A stretch of DNA of 8,718 nt, from positions 1-8,718 of the forward strand of contig JAGLEK010000508.1 in NCBI GenBank assembly GCA_023145125.1, read 5' to 3'. The position numbers were made by a program, and so were the translations under genes. The notes below the pieces were generated by a model. The model searched no databases. It was not told the DNA's origin and worked only from the letters and a program-made list of their open reading frames with translations. How positions within the stretch are numbered: position 1 is the stretch's first letter; every line of letters starts with the position of its first letter. Positions 6,908 through 8,718 of this stretch are shown one piece after another. This DNA is from Bacteroidales bacterium (GTDB lineage: Bacteria; Bacteroidota; Bacteroidia; Bacteroidales; B18-G4).

Positions 6908-7276
6908 ATGATACAACAAGAATCAAGACTGTCAGTAGCTGATAACAGTGGTGCAAAAGAAGTACTCTGTATCCGCGTCCTGGGTGGAACCAAAAGAAGG
7001 TATGCATCCATCGGCGACCAGATCGTAGTAACTATTAAAAGTGCACTTCCTTCCGGCAATGTCAAGAAAGGAAGCGTGATCAGAGCGGTTGTGGTCAGAA
7101 CGAGAAAAGAGATCAGACGCCCGGATGGCTCATATATCCGCTTTGACGACAACGCCGTTGTGCTGTTGAATCCGACAGGGGAAATGATCGGAACCCGTAT
7201 TTTCGGACCCGTTGCCAGAGAATTAAGGGATAAGAAATTTATGAAAATCGTTTCTCTGGCACCTGAAGTGCTTTAA
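6908..7276 (+). CDS. rplN: 50S ribosomal protein L14 (uL14)
   Basis: L14 (122 residues) lies on the intersubunit face of the 50S, forms a bridge to 16S rRNA and contacts L3 and L19; in many bacteria it is also the binding site of the silencing factor RsfS. The protein starts MIQQESRLSVADNSGAKEV (residues 1-19), then CIRVLGGTKRRYASIGDQIVVTIK (21-44), the signature region AVVVRTRKEIRRPDGSYIRFD (60-80), NAVVLLNPTGEMIGTRIFGPVARELR (82-107) and the end KKFMKIVSLAPEVL. It lacks any insertion or truncation. It begins 2 bases after rpsQ, with AAAA between the last coding bases and the ATG. Confidence 0.98.
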   Translation: MIQQESRLSVADNSGAKEVLCIRVLGGTKRRYASIGDQIVVTIKSALPSGNVKKGSVIRAVVVRTRKEIRRPDGSYIRFDDNAVVLLNPTGEMIGTRIFGPVARELRDKKFMKIVSLAPEVL

Positions 7277-7296
7277 CAGGGAAAAATATATTAAAC

Positions 7297-7620
7297 ATGG
7301 CAAGTAAGATACATATTAAAAAAGGCGATACGGTGATGGTTATTACCGGCGAATCAAAAGGCATGCAGGGAAGGGTACTCGTAGTAGACCCTAAAGCCTA
7401 CAAAGCCATCGTAGAAGGTGCGAACCAGGTAAGCAAGCACACCAAGCCAAATGCCGACAATCCTAAGGGTGGAATCCTAAAAAAGGAAGCCTTTATCCAT
7501 ATTTCCAATCTGAAACTGGTTGACGGAAAAGGAAACGCCACCAGGATTGGAAGGGAAATAGATGAAAAGACCAACAAAACCGTCAGGGTTTCAAAAAAAT
7601 CAGGGGAGGTCATTAAATAA
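7297..7620 (+). CDS. rplX: 50S ribosomal protein L24 (uL24)
   Basis: L24 (107 residues) starts 50S assembly at the 5' end of 23S rRNA and ends up near the tunnel exit. A KOW motif is visible at about residues 8-34 (KKGDTVMVITGESKGMQGRVLVV), followed by EGANQVSKHTKPNADNPKGGILKKEAFIHISNLKLVD (39-75) and a basic C-terminal part. A short AGGGA occurs at 7278-7282, but it is 14 bases from the ATG, too far for a normal Shine-Dalgarno pairing. The stop TAA shares its last base with the rplE start (TAATG at 7618-7622), so L5 is probably translated by termination and reinitiation. Confidence 0.96.
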   Translation: MASKIHIKKGDTVMVITGESKGMQGRVLVVDPKAYKAIVEGANQVSKHTKPNADNPKGGILKKEAFIHISNLKLVDGKGNATRIGREIDEKTNKTVRVSKKSGEVIK

Positions 7621-7622
7621 TG
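7618..7622 (+). other. rplX/rplE stop-start overlap (TAATG)
   Basis: The TAA of rplX and the ATG of rplE share the base at 7620. TAATG junctions are a well-known arrangement for termination followed by reinitiation. It also removes the intergenic part of the S8 target known from the E. coli rplX-rplE junction. Confidence 0.75.
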
Positions 7623-8177
7623 GAATATACACCAAGACTTAAAACCAAGTACTTCGACGAGATCGTTCCTGCGCTGACCAAGCAGTTTGCATACAGGAAC
7701 CGTATGGAGGTACCCAAGATCCAGAAGATCTCTGTGAACCAGGGACTCGGCAAGGCTATTGTTGACAAGAAACTCCTTGATAAAGGTCTGGAAGAAATGA
7801 CCATTATCACAGGACAACATGCCGTTTCTACAAAGTCAAAGAAAGATATCTCAAACTTTAAGCTCCGTAAAGGAATGCCTATCGGAGTCAGGGTTACCCT
7901 CAGGGGTGATAAGATGTACGAATTCCTTGACAGGCTTGTGGCTGTTGCCATTCCCAGGGTCAGAGACTTCAGGGGTATCAGTGACAAAGGCTTCGACGGA
8001 AGAGGGAATTATACTTTCGGTGTTACGGAACAGATCATCTTTCCGGAGATCGACATCGATAAAATAGGTGAGATCAATGGAATGGATATCACCATCGTTA
8101 CTTCTGCCAGGACCGACAAGGAAGCTCTGGCATTATTAAAAGAATTTGGATTACCGTTTAAAAATCAAAACAGTTAG
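7620..8177 (+). CDS. rplE: 50S ribosomal protein L5 (uL5)
   Basis: L5 (185 residues) binds 5S rRNA as part of the central protuberance and touches S13 and the P-site tRNA. Landmarks are PRLKTKYFDEIVPALTKQF (residues 5-23), VPKIQKISVNQGLGKA (31-46), ITGQHAVSTKSKKDISNFKLRKGMPIGVRVTLRG (63-96), the signature region FLDRLVAVAIPRVRDFRGIS (102-121) and NYTFGVTEQIIFPEIDIDKI (130-149). The start overlaps the rplX stop by one base. In E. coli, S8 represses the spc genes by binding mRNA around the rplE start; the overlap leaves no intergenic site for that here, although a site within coding sequence is not excluded. The stop is TAG. Confidence 0.97.
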   Translation: MEYTPRLKTKYFDEIVPALTKQFAYRNRMEVPKIQKISVNQGLGKAIVDKKLLDKGLEEMTIITGQHAVSTKSKKDISNFKLRKGMPIGVRVTLRGDKMYEFLDRLVAVAIPRVRDFRGISDKGFDGRGNYTFGVTEQIIFPEIDIDKIGEINGMDITIVTSARTDKEALALLKEFGLPFKNQNS

Positions 8178-8180
8178 AAT

Positions 8181-8450
8181 ATGGCTAAAGAATCAATGAA
8201 AGCCCGTGAAGTAAAAAGGGCGAAGCTCGTAGCAAAATATGCTAAAAAAAGAGCAGAGCTGCTTGCAAATGGCGACTACGCCGGATTGCAAAAACTTCCG
8301 AAAAACGCATCCCCGGTACGTATGCATAACCGATGCAGCCTCACCGGAAGGCCTAAAGGATATATGCGTCAATTCGGTGTTTCACGTATCAACTTCAGGG
8401 AAATGGCCTTACAGGGCCTAATCCCGGGAATTAGAAAAGCTAGCTGGTAA
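8181..8450 (+). CDS. rpsN: 30S ribosomal protein S14, zinc-independent form (uS14)
   Basis: S14 lies in the 30S head beside S3, S10 and S19. The 89 residues open with MAKESMKAREVKRAKLVAKYAKKR, a Lys-rich helix, then AGLQKLPKNASPVRMHNRCSLTGRPKGYMRQFGVSRINFREMALQGLIPGIRKASW. Only one cysteine is present (Cys52) in place of the two CxxC pairs of the 61-residue zinc-binding type, so this is a C-minus S14 that needs no zinc. It is shorter than the 101-residue E. coli protein because the middle part is reduced. Whether a second, zinc-type copy exists elsewhere cannot be told. It lies 3 bases after rplE and 20 before rpsH. Confidence 0.97.
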   Translation: MAKESMKAREVKRAKLVAKYAKKRAELLANGDYAGLQKLPKNASPVRMHNRCSLTGRPKGYMRQFGVSRINFREMALQGLIPGIRKASW

Positions 8451-8470
8451 TATATTAAAGAATAAGTGAG
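8451..8470 (+). other. A/T-rich spacer before rpsH
   Basis: Of these 20 bases 4 are G or C. They include ATATTAAAG (8452-8460), a string also found before rplV (4805-4813) and, as ATATTAAAC, before rplX (7288-7296). Its distance to the start codon differs in each case (10, 9 and 0 bases), so it is not a fixed-position ribosome binding site. I read it as part of a generally unstructured initiation region. Confidence 0.4.
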
Positions 8471-8718
8471 ATGACAGATCCAATTGCAGATTATTTGACC
8501 AGGCTCAGGAATGCAGTGCTGGCAAACCACAGGATTGTAGAGATCCCGGCCTCCAATATCAAAAAGGACATCACAAAGATATTGCACGAGAAAGGATATA
8601 TCCTGAACTATAAATTCGTTGATGATGATGACACTGTGCAGGGCACCATTAAGATTGCACTGAAGTATCACCCGGTGACAAAACAGGCAGCCATCAACAA
8701 ACTCGACCGGATCAGTAA
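8471..8718 (+). CDS. rpsH: 30S ribosomal protein S8, 5' part (C-terminus outside window)
   Basis: S8 binds the central domain of 16S rRNA and is needed for assembly of the 30S platform. The ATG at 8471 opens a frame of 82 complete codons plus two bases: MTDPIADYLTRLRNAVLANH, then EIPASNIKKDITKILHEKGYI and IKIALKYHPVTKQAAINKLDRIS. The TDPIADYLTRLRNA start is diagnostic. The last bases (AGTAA) contain TAA out of frame, so the gene runs on; about 50 residues are missing compared with the usual length of about 130. In E. coli S8 is the translational repressor of the spc operon. The spacer before it is 20 bases with a GAG touching the ATG, too close to act as a Shine-Dalgarno sequence. Confidence 0.95.
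   Translation, partial: MTDPIADYLTRLRNAVLANHRIVEIPASNIKKDITKILHEKGYILNYKFVDDDDTVQGTIKIALKYHPVTKQAAINKLDRIS

Noticed and set aside
8714..8718. TAA at the very end of the window, as a possible stop of rpsH
   Set aside because: It is out of frame: the last complete codon is AGT (8714-8716), followed by two bases of a cut codon. S8 is also about 50 residues short at this point.
1..8718. Possible novel system, mobile element or CRISPR array
   Set aside because: About 97% of the window is covered by well-known genes of translation, and gaps are at most 31 bases. I saw no inverted or direct repeats, foreign genes or break in gene order.

Overview
This window is an uninterrupted stretch of the main ribosomal protein gene cluster of a bacterium, all on the + strand. 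It holds the 3' part of fusA (elongation factor G), then rpsJ, rplC, rplD, rplW, rplB, rpsS, rplV, rpsC, rplP, rpmC, rpsQ, rplN, rplX, rplE and rpsN, and the 5' part of rpsH. There are 17 protein genes, the first and last cut by the window edges. I see no RNA gene, mobile element, CRISPR array or repeat family. No gap between genes exceeds 31 bases, so no large stretch lacks a gene.

The sequence points to Bacteroidota, probably Bacteroidia; the phylum is fairly secure and lower ranks are not. The reasons are: fusA is followed directly by rpsJ with no tuf between them; L2 has DHPMGGGEG where most bacteria have DHPHGGGEG; L22 has a long basic N-terminal extension (MGARKR...); S14 is the zinc-free form of 89 residues; L3 has SIGASSYPSRVFKG; and the start codons lack Shine-Dalgarno sequences and sit behind very A/T-rich spacers. 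These traits are assigned from memory of the families, not from a database search.

Layout: 1-1776 is the end of the str operon. 1790-6905 is the S10 operon block (rpsJ to rpsQ). 6908-8718 is the first part of the spc block (rplN to rpsH). All three are joined by gaps of 13 and 2 bases, so the region is probably transcribed as one unit from promoters upstream of the window. Two junctions overlap (rplC/rplD by 10 bases, rplX/rplE by 1), and three more are 1-4 bases apart, which suggests translational coupling.

Functionally, the products are parts of the two ribosomal subunits: S10, S19, S3, S17, S14 and S8 for the small one; L3, L4, L23, L2, L22, L16, L29, L14, L24 and L5 for the large one. 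EF-G drives translocation on the finished ribosome. No previously undescribed system is visible. The points worth a second look are small: lineage-specific residue changes at known ribosomal sites, the lack of Shine-Dalgarno sequences, and the lack of room for the promoters and feedback sites known from E. coli.
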